The translations under genes and the position numbers were made by a program. DNA of 52,761 nt, taken from a virus. The stretch spans positions 1 through 52,761 of IMG/VR virus record IMGVR_UViG_3300044707_000873. One strand, written 5' to 3'. Positions 7,517 through 14,282 of the stretch are shown piece by piece. Each line of letters begins with the position of its first letter. Position 1 is the stretch's first letter. The notes under the pieces were generated by a model. The model did no database searches. It was not told the origin of the DNA and worked only from the letters and a program-made list of their open reading frames with translations.

Positions 7517-8419
7517 CTACGCACTACCTTTTCCGAAGCTAGCATTTCCCGTGACATTCTGCGCAAACGTGGGGACGCCGTTTCGGGTATTCAGCGGGCC
7601 TTTCATACCCAGCGGATTCGACGCGGGGCTGGCCATGGAGGGTTTATTTGCGGCTACTTGCGGAGAAGTTCCAGCATATGTGGCAACGGGGCCGGAATTC
7701 TGCTGTTTTTTATCGGATCCGGCCGGGGGAAACATCATGGCCTGCTGCAAAGCATAGGCGCGTTGCATCTTCAGCTGTGAAATTCCGTCTTGTAAATTTT
7801 TTACGTCAAGACCGACGTTTTTCGGGGAATTGTCGCTATCGTGGGGCTGGCGGTGTTTTTTGCCCAACCGAACAATCGCTGCGTATTTGGAAAACAATCC
7901 ACCCAATTTCTGCAAAGTCGGCTGAATCTCCGGGTCCGCGATATTAAACGCTTTTTCCAAGCGATCCTTCACATTGCTGACATTCGTCGGGCATTTGTTT
8001 TCCGCAGAATTACTGTCTTTTTTATCGCTTTTGACCGTAACAGACTCCTCTCCCGCAGCTACTGGTTTATCGCTGTGGGGGACATTTAATTCCTGAAGAA
8101 TCGAGATGCTTTTTTTAGCTATTGCAGCGGATTTTTCGGGGGTGGCCGTTGGGGTATTTACCGACAAAGACCGCGCAAAGGCCTGAGAAATTCGCGGTTG
8201 AGATTGGCCGTAGTGCGTAAGAGCCTGAGTTAAAACAGCCAGGGTAGCCTCTTTTTTGTTCATTTTTCCGCTCTCATCCTCGTTATTATCTAAATTCTCA
8301 GTTTCGCGCGCATACGTCGGTAAATTCTTTTGATTCGGGTACTCGTGCGCCCAGCGTTTTGCGATATCTGGATGCTTGAGCCACAGGAATCTACGTTGTT
8401 TTTCGGATTTGAATGGCAT
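7517..8419 (-). CDS. Unknown phage protein with MPFKSEKQRRFLW N-terminus (300 aa)
   Basis: The ATG at 8419 follows GGTGAG. The N-terminus (MPFKSEKQRRFLWLKHPDIA, then RWAHEYPNQKNLP) resembles a short basic module found at the start of many phage head-region proteins. The rest is low-complexity and hydrophilic: a Lys/Ser-rich middle, a helix with QLKMQRAYALQQAMM at about 215-230, and a Pro/Gly/Asn-rich tail. It looks like a scaffold-like or disordered virion protein, but I cannot assign a function. It overlaps neither neighbour and is followed by a phage-type promoter. Confidence 0.65.
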   Translation of the reverse strand: MPFKSEKQRRFLWLKHPDIAKRWAHEYPNQKNLPTYARETENLDNNEDESGKMNKKEATLAVLTQALTHYGQSQPRISQAFARSLSVNTPTATPEKSAAIAKKSISILQELNVPHSDKPVAAGEESVTVKSDKKDSNSAENKCPTNVSNVKDRLEKAFNIADPEIQPTLQKLGGLFSKYAAIVRLGKKHRQPHDSDNSPKNVGLDVKNLQDGISQLKMQRAYALQQAMMFPPAGSDKKQQNSGPVATYAGTSPQVAANKPSMASPASNPLGMKGPLNTRNGVPTFAQNVTGNASFGKGSA

Positions 8420-8474
8420 AGCTCACCACTAGCTCCCAAGCTGAATAAGGCTATTTTCGCAGAATGAGGGGAGT

Positions 8475-8696
8475 TTAGTCCAGCGATAGATTTCGAGAAG
8501 CGGCGTCGTCCCAAATAGCCTGACGAATATCCTGGATTATTGCTTTCACTTCAGGCGGATGGTCTTCGTATTTAACTTTTCCGCGCATGTATTCCAACGC
8601 ATTTTGCAGCACGATTCTGTAATCCATCGCTGCAACAGCCGTATGAAACTCGTAATGCTCTTCCGGCAATTTAAACGACAAAGTAGCTCTAGGCAT
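8475..8696 (-). CDS. Small conserved phage protein (73 aa, LPEE family)
   Basis: The ATG at 8696 follows CGGAGGTG. The N-terminal pattern ATLSFKLPEEHYEFHTAV followed by a helix (VLQNALEYMRGKVKY) is a recurrent small-protein type in phages, function unknown. The 63-residue product of 16491-16682 has a similar layout (strand with polar EQ/EE, then a helix ending in GDKIDY) and may be a distant paralogue. A CTTTGTAG motif lies 35-54 bases upstream. Confidence 0.65.
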   Translation of the reverse strand: MPRATLSFKLPEEHYEFHTAVAAMDYRIVLQNALEYMRGKVKYEDHPPEVKAIIQDIRQAIWDDAASRNLSLD

Positions 8697-8730
8697 ATGA
8701 CACCTCCGTGGGATCTGCAGAATATACGCG

Positions 8731-8750
8731 TTTGATATCGACCTACAAAG
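8731..8750 (-). promoter_or_regulatory. CTTTGTAGSTCGATAYYAAA motif, copy 1
   Basis: Minus-strand 20-mer in the gap between the GalE-like gene and the 73-residue gene. It is nearly identical to the copies at 9792-9811 and 10734-10753. TTGTAG and the downstream TATATT (16-base spacing) could be -35 and -10 boxes; an operator is the alternative. Confidence 0.5.
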
Positions 8751-8756
8751 ACTGAT

Positions 8757-9722
8757 TTAAACGCCATTTGCAGATATAAACCAGCGTGCAGTTCGCTGTA
8801 GGCCGGTAGCCAATTTAACCGCAGGCCGCCAACCAAGCACCCGGCCGGCTTTTGCAGCGTCGACAAGATTGGATCTGAGATCGCCTGCGCGAGCCGGAGC
8901 ATAAATCGGCGCAGGTAGGTGATATTCAAACACAACCTGGCGCAACTCCTGCCGAATAACCGCCTCAATTTCGTTTACATCCGCGCCAATACCCGTACCA
9001 ATGTTCAAACTAGTGAGCGTGCCTGCCGGTGTTTCTACAGGAGCAGCCGTGAGCGCGAGAATATTGGCGCGAGCAACATCTGACACAAAAACGTAATCCC
9101 GGATGTATTTACCGTCGCCATTTATTGTGGCTGGTTCGCCGGCAATCAGCTTTTTGCAGAATATTGCCACAACGCCAGCTTCTCCATGCGGATTCTGGCG
9201 CGGACCGTAGACATTCGAATACCGCAGCGCAATGCCGATAAATCCATACTGTTCGGCGTAGAACTTCAAATAGCGCTCGCCAACCCATTTTGTAATGCCG
9301 TAAGGACTGATTGGATTTGCCGGCGTTGTTTCTGGCGCTGGCTTGGTGACGTCGCCGTAGAGCACACCACCGCTCGACGCAAACACAAAGCGACTGCATT
9401 TGTGCGCTACGGCAGCATTGAGCACGTTTATGAGGCCAATGCAATTTACCTGCGCGTCGAAAAGCGGATCGCGCACAGAAAGACTCACTGACATTTGCGC
9501 CGCCTGATGGCACACAACGTCAGGCTGTTCTTGATCAAACACGTCGCGCACGGCTCTTCCGGCAGTTATGTCGACAACGTGTAGCGGCACAGTTGGCGGC
9601 AGATTGTTTTTTGAGCCGCTATAGAGATTGTCGATAACCGAGACGCTATGGCCGGCTGCTAATAGCCCGTCGACGATGTGACTGCCGATAAAGCCTGCGC
9701 CGCCTGTGACTAACACTTTCAT
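8757..9722 (-). CDS. NAD-dependent sugar epimerase/dehydratase (GalE-like)
   Basis: A 321-residue short-chain dehydrogenase of the extended type. GGAGFIGSH (7-15) binds NAD, FASSGG (114-119) carries the catalytic Ser/Thr region, and Y141 with K145 in SPYGITK form the YxxxK pair. The later part (LRYSNVYGPRQNPHGEAGV, DYVFVSDVARA) matches UDP-sugar 4-epimerases. The start is the ATG at 9722, with GGAG six bases before it; a TTG four codons upstream is less likely. The predicted reaction is inversion of a nucleotide sugar in the cytoplasm. The exact sugar is unknown. It could supply the three glycosyltransferases encoded elsewhere in the window. Confidence 0.9.
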   Translation of the reverse strand: MKVLVTGGAGFIGSHIVDGLLAAGHSVSVIDNLYSGSKNNLPPTVPLHVVDITAGRAVRDVFDQEQPDVVCHQAAQMSVSLSVRDPLFDAQVNCIGLINVLNAAVAHKCSRFVFASSGGVLYGDVTKPAPETTPANPISPYGITKWVGERYLKFYAEQYGFIGIALRYSNVYGPRQNPHGEAGVVAIFCKKLIAGEPATINGDGKYIRDYVFVSDVARANILALTAAPVETPAGTLTSLNIGTGIGADVNEIEAVIRQELRQVVFEYHLPAPIYAPARAGDLRSNLVDAAKAGRVLGWRPAVKLATGLQRTARWFISANGV

Positions 9723-9791
9723 GTGTTTCTCCAATTGCTGCGAATAAGTAACGCAATATCCTGAAATACTAGTTGATCCGATAAAATAGAG

Positions 9792-9811
9792 TTTAATATC
9801 GACCTACAAAG
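9792..9811 (-). promoter_or_regulatory. CTTTGTAGSTCGATAYYAAA motif, copy 2
   Basis: Minus-strand copy in the divergent gap between the GalE-like gene (minus) and the acetyltransferase gene (plus). It could be a minus-strand promoter element, an operator for both genes, or both. Confidence 0.5.
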
Positions 9812-9823
9812 ATTGAAAAAACC

Positions 9824-10288
9824 ATGATGCTAATTCGCCCCATGCGCATGTTTGATATCGCTGCGGTTTGCAAGCTGGCCGCCGATAACTATCCAAAAAA
9901 CTATTTGGGTAGCGAAGAAGCGCTTGCGTCGAAAATAACCGGTTACATGCGCGGCTGTTTTGTGGCGGAAATCGCCGGCGAAATAGTCGGTTACATTATT
10001 TCGGGGCCTGGAATCATCGGGCAGTATAGCGAGCGCGACGAGTTTTACACACCGCCGAGTAATGCAGATTGTCTGTATATCCACGAATTATGTATCAAGC
10101 TTGGTTATCGCGACCGGAGAGTCGGGAGCAAGCTTTTTACACGTGTCTTGGATTTTGAATGGTGGCCCAAAATATGCCTCGTAGCGTTTATGAGCGCAGG
10201 CGGTTGGTGGCGGCAATTTGGATTTCGACACGTGTGCTCCGTTGAATATTGCGACACCGTGGCCGAATACATGCGCCTCGACCGCTGA
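9824..10288 (+). CDS. GNAT-family N-acetyltransferase
   Basis: The only plus-strand gene of the window, 154 residues. The N-terminus LIRPMRMFDIAAVCKLAADN is typical of GNAT proteins. The acetyl-CoA region is CLYIHELCIKLGYRDRRVGS (about 84-103), with RRVGS replacing the usual RGxGxG loop, and GGWWRQFGFRHV closes the fold. The acceptor is unknown. No clear ribosome site precedes the ATG (sequence GAAAAAACC), so a short leader or weak translation is likely. The stop codon lies inside the octamer that follows the opposing terminator. Being alone on this strand it is likely a moron-type accessory gene. Confidence 0.8.
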   Translation: MMLIRPMRMFDIAAVCKLAADNYPKNYLGSEEALASKITGYMRGCFVAEIAGEIVGYIISGPGIIGQYSERDEFYTPPSNADCLYIHELCIKLGYRDRRVGSKLFTRVLDFEWWPKICLVAFMSAGGWWRQFGFRHVCSVEYCDTVAEYMRLDR

Positions 10289-10329
10289 TAGCAAAGAAAA
10301 AGCGCCGGCTTGAGCGGCGTAACGCTTTT
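10285..10329 (-). terminator. Intrinsic terminator, followed by GCTATCAG
   Basis: The minus-strand RNA pairs AAAAGCG with CGCTTTT and CGCCG with CGGCG inside, followed by TTTTTCTTT and GCTATCAG (10285-10292). It ends the 102-residue gene and overlaps the stop codon of the plus-strand acetyltransferase gene. Confidence 0.8.
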
Positions 10330-10357
10330 GCGGTGCCCGGATTCCGCTACCACAGTT

Positions 10358-10666
10358 TTAGAACTCGCCGTGTAGGGCGGTGAGATACACGTTCAACCGC
10401 ATGTATCCGTGCGCCTCTGGATGCAGGAACTGGTAGTCCTGGCCGTCCAGAATACGACGGCCAAGACGCGATCTCACCGTGAGGCAGATCCCATCCCATT
10501 CTCGCCGGGGCCGAATCGAGGCGCGCACCTCGACTTTGTAGCTGGCGCAGAAAGCAACCAGCTCGGCCTCTTTCCATTCGATCGCCATGCTGTGTTCTTC
10601 GCACAGCTTGGCAATCGACTTGAGCGCCGCGACTTCCGTGTCGAGATATTGCTCGGTGGAAAGCAT
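10358..10666 (-). CDS. Small GC-rich cassette protein of unknown function (102 aa)
   Basis: The ATG at 10666 follows AAAGGAG. The protein is soluble, with an N-terminal helix (VAALKSIAKLCEEH) and a mixed C-terminal half (RREWDGICLTVRSRLGRRILDG). Codon usage is G/C-rich at third positions, like the other cassette genes. Promoter at 10705-10732, one ORF and terminator at 10285-10329 make a self-contained unit. The family is not recognised. Confidence 0.7.
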   Translation of the reverse strand: MLSTEQYLDTEVAALKSIAKLCEEHSMAIEWKEAELVAFCASYKVEVRASIRPRREWDGICLTVRSRLGRRILDGQDYQFLHPEAHGYMRLNVYLTALHGEF

Positions 10667-10704
10667 ATTCGTCTCCTTTCGAAAAAAGCTGGACCACCCA
10701 GTTT

Positions 10705-10732
10705 ATATGCCCGAATATCCTGGAATATTTAG
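10705..10732 (-). promoter_or_regulatory. Phage-type promoter CTAAAT-N15-GGCATAT
   Basis: Copy in front of the 102-residue gene. CTAAAT starts one base after the CTTTGTAG motif copy 3, so the two elements are directly stacked here. Confidence 0.75.
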
Positions 10733-10733
10733 T

Positions 10734-10753
10734 TTTGGTATCGAGCTACAAAG
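10734..10753 (-). promoter_or_regulatory. CTTTGTAGSTCGATAYYAAA motif, copy 3
   Basis: Minus-strand copy lying between the GCTATCAG box of the upstream terminator and the CTAAAT promoter. In this position it looks like an upstream activator or operator site rather than a complete promoter. Confidence 0.5.
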
Positions 10754-10758
10754 ATTCG

Positions 10759-10805
10759 CTGATAGCAAAAAAAAAGCGCGTTAGGAGGGCCGAGCACGCG
10801 CTTTT
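10759..10805 (-). terminator. Intrinsic terminator, followed by GCTATCAG
   Basis: The minus-strand RNA stem AAAAGCGCGTG/CGCGCTTTT is followed by nine T and then GCTATCAG (10759-10766). It ends the 74-residue gene. Confidence 0.85.
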
Positions 10806-10835
10806 GCGGTGCCATGGGTTTCCGCTACCCATTAT

Positions 10836-11060
10836 TTAACTCTGCAACCAAGCGAGATCTTTTTGACGGTGCAGCTCTTGGGCTTGCTCCACCGTCAGGC
10901 CAATCAGCTCCTCGGGCTTGAACTGGATCTCGTCGACGTAATAAGCCAACAGCTGGACGAAATCCTCCGCGCCCGACAGCCTAACGCGCACCTTCGCTGT
11001 GTCGCCAAACTCTGCCGGCGGATCAATCAACGCCTGCACGATCACACTGGGCTCGATCAT
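10836..11060 (-). CDS. Small protein of unknown function (74 aa)
   Basis: The start is the ATG at 11060, preceded by CAGGAGTG; a longer frame upstream runs through a hairpin and is unlikely. The protein is acidic (EFGDTAKVRVRLSGAEDF, then a helical C-terminus LTVEQAQELHRQKDLAW). G/C-rich codons. It begins directly after a hairpin with a T-tract and ends at its own terminator. The family is not recognised. Confidence 0.65.
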   Translation of the reverse strand: MIEPSVIVQALIDPPAEFGDTAKVRVRLSGAEDFVQLLAYYVDEIQFKPEELIGLTVEQAQELHRQKDLAWLQS

Positions 11061-11080
11061 GAAACACTCCTGTTGGGAAA

Positions 11081-11111
11081 GAAAAAACGCGAGGCTGTTA
11101 ACCTCGCGTTT
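11081..11111 (-). terminator. Hairpin with T-tract just upstream of a ribosome site
   Basis: Minus-strand RNA stem AAACGCGAGG/CCTCGCGTTT with loop TTAACAG, followed by TTTCTTTC. Only about 12 bases separate the T-tract from the AGGAG of the 74-residue gene and there is no promoter between. It is therefore either a leaky terminator or an mRNA processing/stabilising hairpin. Confidence 0.7.
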
Positions 11112-11140
11112 GCGAAACGATAACGCGCTAGCGTCATCTA

Positions 11141-11512
11141 TTATTTGTCGGTCGTGAACGCCGCCGACTTTTTCTCGAGTTCGTTTGCAGCAGCTTGCAC
11201 CGCGGAGCCCCTGTCGTAGCCGGCGTGCCAGATCTCGTTGTAATACTCCGGCCGTTCGGCCGCAGACACAACGCCGGCTACGAACCAACGCGTGTGGTCC
11301 GCTTCATCTGCTACGCGCGCCTGCTGCAGTTCGTACGTGATGTCTCGAATCTGATCGTCGGCGATCTTCATCGCTTCCTTCGTGATTCTGAGCTCATCTC
11401 GCAGTCGGTTGGCGTCAAACCAACTGTTGATTGTGATCTGCAGTAGCACAAGCGATAGGCAGCACGTGATCACCGCCAGGAACTCAGAAAACGTCATTTT
11501 TCTATCCGTCAT
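11141..11512 (-). CDS. Membrane-anchored coiled-coil protein (123 aa), possible spanin-like
   Basis: The ATG at 11512 follows AAGGA. Residues 9-30 (FLAVITCCLSLVLLQITI) form one N-terminal transmembrane segment. A charged heptad-like helix follows (RLRDELRITKEAMKIADD, about 36-53, continuing to about 70), then a soluble tail. This layout, an inner-membrane anchor with a periplasmic coiled coil, is that of inner-membrane spanins, but no outer-membrane lipoprotein partner or endolysin is seen nearby, so the assignment is weak. It is followed by a hairpin and then the 74-residue gene. Confidence 0.7.
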   Translation of the reverse strand: MTDRKMTFSEFLAVITCCLSLVLLQITINSWFDANRLRDELRITKEAMKIADDQIRDITYELQQARVADEADHTRWFVAGVVSAAERPEYYNEIWHAGYDRGSAVQAAANELEKKSAAFTTDK

Positions 11513-11540
11513 TTGAAGAGTCCTTTCTTGTTAAACACCA

Positions 11541-11735
11541 TCACTCAACGTGCGACGATACACGTTGATACGATTCAATGCAGGATACGAGTCTTTTCCA
11601 CAGGTTTTCCTCCCGCGGCGTCAACTCATACCCCGCCTCCTCAGCCTCTCGAACGCGGTCCACCAACCCTAACGCGCTATGATAGTCGAACTTATCAAGC
11701 GCGTTTCGCAGTTCCGTTGCGAATTTTGCCGGCAT
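11541..11735 (-). CDS. Small helical protein of unknown function (64 aa)
   Basis: The ATG at 11735 has a strong AGGAGGTG ribosome site that lies in the stop region of the upstream 40-residue gene. The product is highly charged and probably all helical (FATELRNALDKFDYHSALGL, REAEEAGYELTPREENLWKR). The family is not recognised. Confidence 0.65.
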   Translation of the reverse strand: MPAKFATELRNALDKFDYHSALGLVDRVREAEEAGYELTPREENLWKRLVSCIESYQRVSSHVE

Positions 11736-11743
11736 GGCACCTC

Positions 11744-11866
11744 CTATGCCTTTTTCTTTTTCGGTTTCCTGGTTTCGTACTTAATGCTCGGCAGGGCTGT
11801 TGTTTTCTCTTTTTTACGGTCAGCCCACCAAGTATTGTTCCACTTTTTTGCGCCGTCAGATGCCAT
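11744..11866 (-). CDS. Very small Lys-rich protein (40 aa)
   Basis: The frame opens at the ATG at 11866 after GGAGTG, overlaps nothing and ends in TAG directly before the ribosome site of the next gene. The product has two Trp-rich turns (KKWNNTWWADRKKEK) and a basic tail KPKKKKA, suggesting nucleic-acid or membrane-surface binding. It was chosen over a 60-residue frame in the same place because of its ribosome site and its fit between the neighbours. Confidence 0.55.
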   Translation of the reverse strand: MASDGAKKWNNTWWADRKKEKTTALPSIKYETRKPKKKKA

Positions 11867-11885
11867 ACACGCCGCACTCCAATTA

Positions 11886-12257
11886 CTACCCGATCTTCAA
11901 CGAGTCCGGCAGCATATCCTTCTTGGGATTGTACTGCAAGAGCTGTTGCAATTTGGGAAACCGCGCAATGACCCCGATAACGATACGCCGAGCATCGCCG
12001 GACTCAATCGTCGGTTTGGTGAAGTAGTTCGCTTCGAGCGTCGTGAGGCGAAACATTTCCACCAGCAAATCCCACCGCTGGTTTTCATTGAGCCGCTCGA
12101 TGGCTCGCCGAAAATACGTCTCGTCATCTTTGGCGTCCTGGTCCAGCAAAACCTCGCCGGCCTGCCAGAACTGGCAAAGACCGAACGCGAAATCCGCAAT
12201 CCTGAGCGCCATGTAATCCTTGTAGGCCTTATCGGTCATGCGCTTTTTACGCGTCAT
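11886..12257 (-). CDS. Conserved-looking phage protein of unknown function (123 aa)
   Basis: The start chosen is the ATG at 12257, just beyond the stop of the upstream gene (TAAGCATG). The product is helical, with motifs DKAYKDYMALRIADFAFGL and FRLTTLEANYFTKP, and no membrane segment. It pairs tightly with the 210-residue gene upstream and probably shares its mRNA. I do not recognise a characterised family. Confidence 0.65.
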   Translation of the reverse strand: MTRKKRMTDKAYKDYMALRIADFAFGLCQFWQAGEVLLDQDAKDDETYFRRAIERLNENQRWDLLVEMFRLTTLEANYFTKPTIESGDARRIVIGVIARFPKLQQLLQYNPKKDMLPDSLKIG

Positions 12258-12259
12258 GC

Positions 12260-12892
12260 TTAATCCCATAGGGCTTCGTAATATTTGCCAAAAAGCGTAA
12301 GCCCGTGCCGCTTTCTGGCTTCCCATTTCTGATAGCCTTCTTTGTCGAAGTCTATCTTGCCGCCGAACACATCGTTCGAATCCGTCGGATGATGTTTGAA
12401 AAACTGGGAATCTGAATCCTCGTCCACAACCTGATGAAACGCCCAGATCATTTCATCAAGCACCCAGTCCCACCGCTTGAAATGATTCTCGTCGATATGC
12501 CCTATGGCCGCTTTTTCAGGTGGCAAGGGCGGCGTGGCAGTAGACCGCAACTCCTCCGGGACGTCGCTATCGTCCACGTATGGGCTGCCGATCTTATTCT
12601 TTTTCAGCAGTTCGAGCGTGGGAAGAATAATAAGACCAAGCGAGTGATCTGCGCTCCACACATCGTAGTCATGAATGCGCACGCGGATTTTACGCTTAGT
12701 CCGCGCGTCTACCCAATCATCGATCGGCCGAAGCCACCCAAACCATTTGCGCACAAATGCTACGCGCTGCTCGTATCGGTCGAGCGCCTTGGCTTCGTTG
12801 TCTTGTTTTCGATCAGTCGCCCAAAAAACCAACCGCTTTGCCCACGCGTATGGGTTAAACCAGTTGTTATACGGTCCGATGTAAACCCGCAT
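12260..12892 (-). CDS. Widespread phage protein of unknown function (210 aa)
   Basis: The ATG at 12892 follows CGGAGG. N-terminus MRVYIGPYNNWFNPYAWAKR, then VRIHDYDVWSADHSLGLIIL (about 71-90), VDDSDVPEELRS and FKRWDWVLDEMIWAFHQV (about 138-155). From general knowledge this set of motifs is shared by uncharacterised proteins in many large phages of Proteobacteria and Cyanobacteria. The conserved His, Asp and Trp residues hint at an enzyme or RNA-binding protein, but function is unknown. It is the first protein gene after the tmRNA on the same strand, so both may lie on one primary transcript. Confidence 0.75.
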   Translation of the reverse strand: MRVYIGPYNNWFNPYAWAKRLVFWATDRKQDNEAKALDRYEQRVAFVRKWFGWLRPIDDWVDARTKRKIRVRIHDYDVWSADHSLGLIILPTLELLKKNKIGSPYVDDSDVPEELRSTATPPLPPEKAAIGHIDENHFKRWDWVLDEMIWAFHQVVDEDSDSQFFKHHPTDSNDVFGGKIDFDKEGYQKWEARKRHGLTLFGKYYEALWD

Positions 12893-12923
12893 TCAGCCTC
12901 CGTTGTTGATGCCGTCAATCCAG

Positions 12924-13281
12924 TGGACCCGGCGGGAGTCGAACCCGCGTCCAGAGACAGATTGATAACAGACGTCTACGTGCGTATCTAGGTATTTAAT
13001 CTCGTTTGCGCAGCTCCACCCAGCGGGATATGCAGCAAACCAGCCCAGAACGTATTTAGGCGCAGCAGTACCAGGCAGTGTGCTGCGCCGAGTCGGATTT
13101 GGCGACCGCTTAGAAAACCCTTCCGACTGGGGCTAACTTCGCGGGCTACCGACCTTTTGGGTCAGGCAGCGAGAGCAAGAGGAGCGCCTCTTAGCGTTTG
13201 GTCTGCTTTTAACGTGGCCAACAGACCAACCACGGCACGCGATCTGAAATCTCACCATCCTGTCGATACCAGTACGGGCCC
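12924..13281 (-). ncRNA. ssrA: Transfer-messenger RNA (tmRNA)
   Basis: The 5' end GGGCCCG pairs with the 3' end CGGGTCC, giving a 7-bp acceptor stem with a G3-U70 wobble, the alanyl-tRNA synthetase identity element. GGTATCGACAGG follows the acceptor as in other tmRNAs, and the T-arm reads GCGGG TTCGACT CCCGC. The tag frame (13206-13162) encodes ADQTLRGAPLALAA and ends in TGA; the first codon is GCA and the ALAA end is the usual degradation signal. No CCA is encoded. Role: releasing stalled ribosomes and tagging nascent peptides. Only two bases separate its 5' end from a tRNA, so both must be cut from one precursor. Confidence 0.95.
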
Positions 13282-13283
13282 AG

Positions 13284-13357
13284 TGCTCAAGGTGGGAGTC
13301 GAACCCACAACAAATAGATCCTAAGTCTATCGCCTCTGCCAGTTGGGCTACCTGAGC
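13284..13357 (-). tRNA. tRNA with anticodon UAG (Leu, CUA codon), short variable loop
   Basis: Acceptor GCTCAGG/CTTGAGC with discriminator A, anticodon stem ATAGA/TCTAT with loop CTTAGGA (anticodon TAG), T-arm GTGGG/CCCAC. The variable loop is only 5 bases (TTGTT), whereas bacterial leucine tRNAs normally carry a long variable arm, so charging with leucine is not certain. The CCA end is not encoded. It lies two bases upstream of the tmRNA. Confidence 0.85.
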
Positions 13358-13365
13358 AAACCAAA

Positions 13366-13584
13366 CTAACGCGTAACTTTTGGTTTATATTCGTTTGAAG
13401 ACACGCGGTAATTACCGTCTTTGTCTCTGGTGATTAGCAACACTAATGGAAACTGCCGGTAGTGCGCGCGCAGTAAATCGTCATTTGCGGAGTCAGTGTC
13501 GTTAGCATCTGTATCAACGACGCCAAACGCAAGCCCGTCTTCAGCTGTGAATCCAACGACTAGATTCTTAGCGCAGTATTCCAA
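13366..13584 (-). CDS. Small protein of unknown function (72 aa), TTG start
   Basis: A TTG at 13584 lies nine bases after GGGAGG, which itself is inside the end of the small membrane protein gene upstream; the two frames overlap by 17 bases. The product is acidic and probably mixed alpha/beta (AKNLVVGFTAEDGLAFGVVD, FPLVLLITRDKDGNYRV). The gene lies between tRNA genes. No family recognised. Confidence 0.6.
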   Translation of the reverse strand: MEYCAKNLVVGFTAEDGLAFGVVDTDANDTDSANDDLLRAHYRQFPLVLLITRDKDGNYRVSSNEYKPKVTR

Positions 13585-13690
13585 TGAGATATCCTCCCAT
13601 GAAGGCTAAAACAAGAAGCAATATAACGCCTATAACCATCGCCTGCGCGAACTCGGCGTCTGGCGGTTTTTGTGGCGGCCTGTATGTCAC
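13568..13690 (-). CDS. Small single-span membrane protein (40 aa), GTG start
   Basis: The GTG at 13690 follows AGGGAG at good spacing. After a Pro-rich start (TYRPPQKPPDAEF) residues 17-38 form one transmembrane helix (AMVIGVILLLVLAFMGGYLI). The frame fills the gap between tRNA-Glu and the 72-residue gene, and supplies the ribosome site of the latter. The size would allow a holin-like or regulatory membrane peptide; function is unknown. Confidence 0.6.
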   Translation of the reverse strand: MTYRPPQKPPDAEFAQAMVIGVILLLVLAFMGGYLIGILR

Positions 13691-13711
13691 GTGCTTTCTC
13701 CCTAAAGAACA

Positions 13712-13784
13712 TGACCCCATGGGGATTCGAACCCCAGTATCCACCGTGAAAGGGTGGTGTCCTAGGCCTCTAGACGATGGGGCC
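13712..13784 (-). tRNA. tRNA-Glu (anticodon UUC)
   Basis: Acceptor GGCCCCA/TGGGGTC with discriminator A, anticodon stem CCACC/GGTGG with loop CTTTCAC, T-arm CTGGGG TTCGAAT CCCC. It reads GAA/GAG. CCA is not encoded. Confidence 0.95.
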
Positions 13785-13791
13785 GCCTTTC

Positions 13792-13998
13792 TCAGGCGAT
13801 TGTCGTCTTTCTATCGTACTTTGTGAAGATCGCTCCGGCAGTTAGGGCGTCCGCCTCTTCCGGGTCGCTAAGGCGGACATATTCGGCAAAGGCGGCGCGG
13901 TAGTCTTCGAACGACTCGTCTTTCTTGGGATGCCGCCAACTCCAAATCTTTGTTGCGCGATTAAACACAACTTCCGGATCAGCAAAATCCATGGGCAT
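13792..13998 (-). CDS. Small protein of unknown function (68 aa)
   Basis: The start is the ATG at 13998, seven bases after GGAG; a longer frame upstream only shadows the preceding gene. The product is rich in charged and aromatic residues (FNRATKIWSWRHPKKDESFE, EYVRLSDPEEADAL). It overlaps the end of the 93-residue gene by 20 bases, suggesting coupled translation. No family recognised. Confidence 0.6.
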   Translation of the reverse strand: MPMDFADPEVVFNRATKIWSWRHPKKDESFEDYRAAFAEYVRLSDPEEADALTAGAIFTKYDRKTTIA

Positions 13999-14260
13999 GT
14001 GTCGTCTCCAGGTACTCGATGTCGCAGTCAGGAACGTGCTCATTGTAGGGCGCAAATAGTACTTCGTTCTTTGCGTTGATCCGCATTTCTGTCCAACAGC
14101 CCGCACTGTCTCTGTATATCACGCGCCTATGCAAATATCTGGCCTGCAAGTCACGGGCTACGGCGGCGGCAGAATTTGTAATCGATATGCCGCGCATTTC
14201 AAGATCTACAATAAAAACGCGATCGCTTTCTACGTGAATCACAGCGTAATCCGCTTTCAT
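13979..14260 (-). CDS. Conserved-looking small phage protein (93 aa)
   Basis: The ATG at 14260 follows AAAGGA. The product starts MKADYAVIHVESDRVFIVDL, continues GISITNSAAAVARDLQARY and then RRVIYRDSAGCWTEM, reading as a small strand-helix-strand fold. Proteins with this layout occur in large phages without known function. The gene sits between tRNA-Ile and tRNA-Glu. Confidence 0.65.
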   Translation of the reverse strand: MKADYAVIHVESDRVFIVDLEMRGISITNSAAAVARDLQARYLHRRVIYRDSAGCWTEMRINAKNEVLFAPYNEHVPDCDIEYLETTHAHGFC

Positions 14261-14282
14261 TTAGCGTCCTTTCTACGAGAAA

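Noticed and set aside
11695-11877. 60-codon basic frame on the minus strand
   Set aside because: It overlaps the start of the 64-residue gene and lacks a ribosome site; a 40-codon frame in the same place fits both neighbours.
13025-13056. ATATGC ... ATTTAG resembling the phage promoter, inside the tmRNA
   Set aside because: The spacer is 19 rather than 15 bases, the second box is imperfect and the sequence is explained by tmRNA structure.
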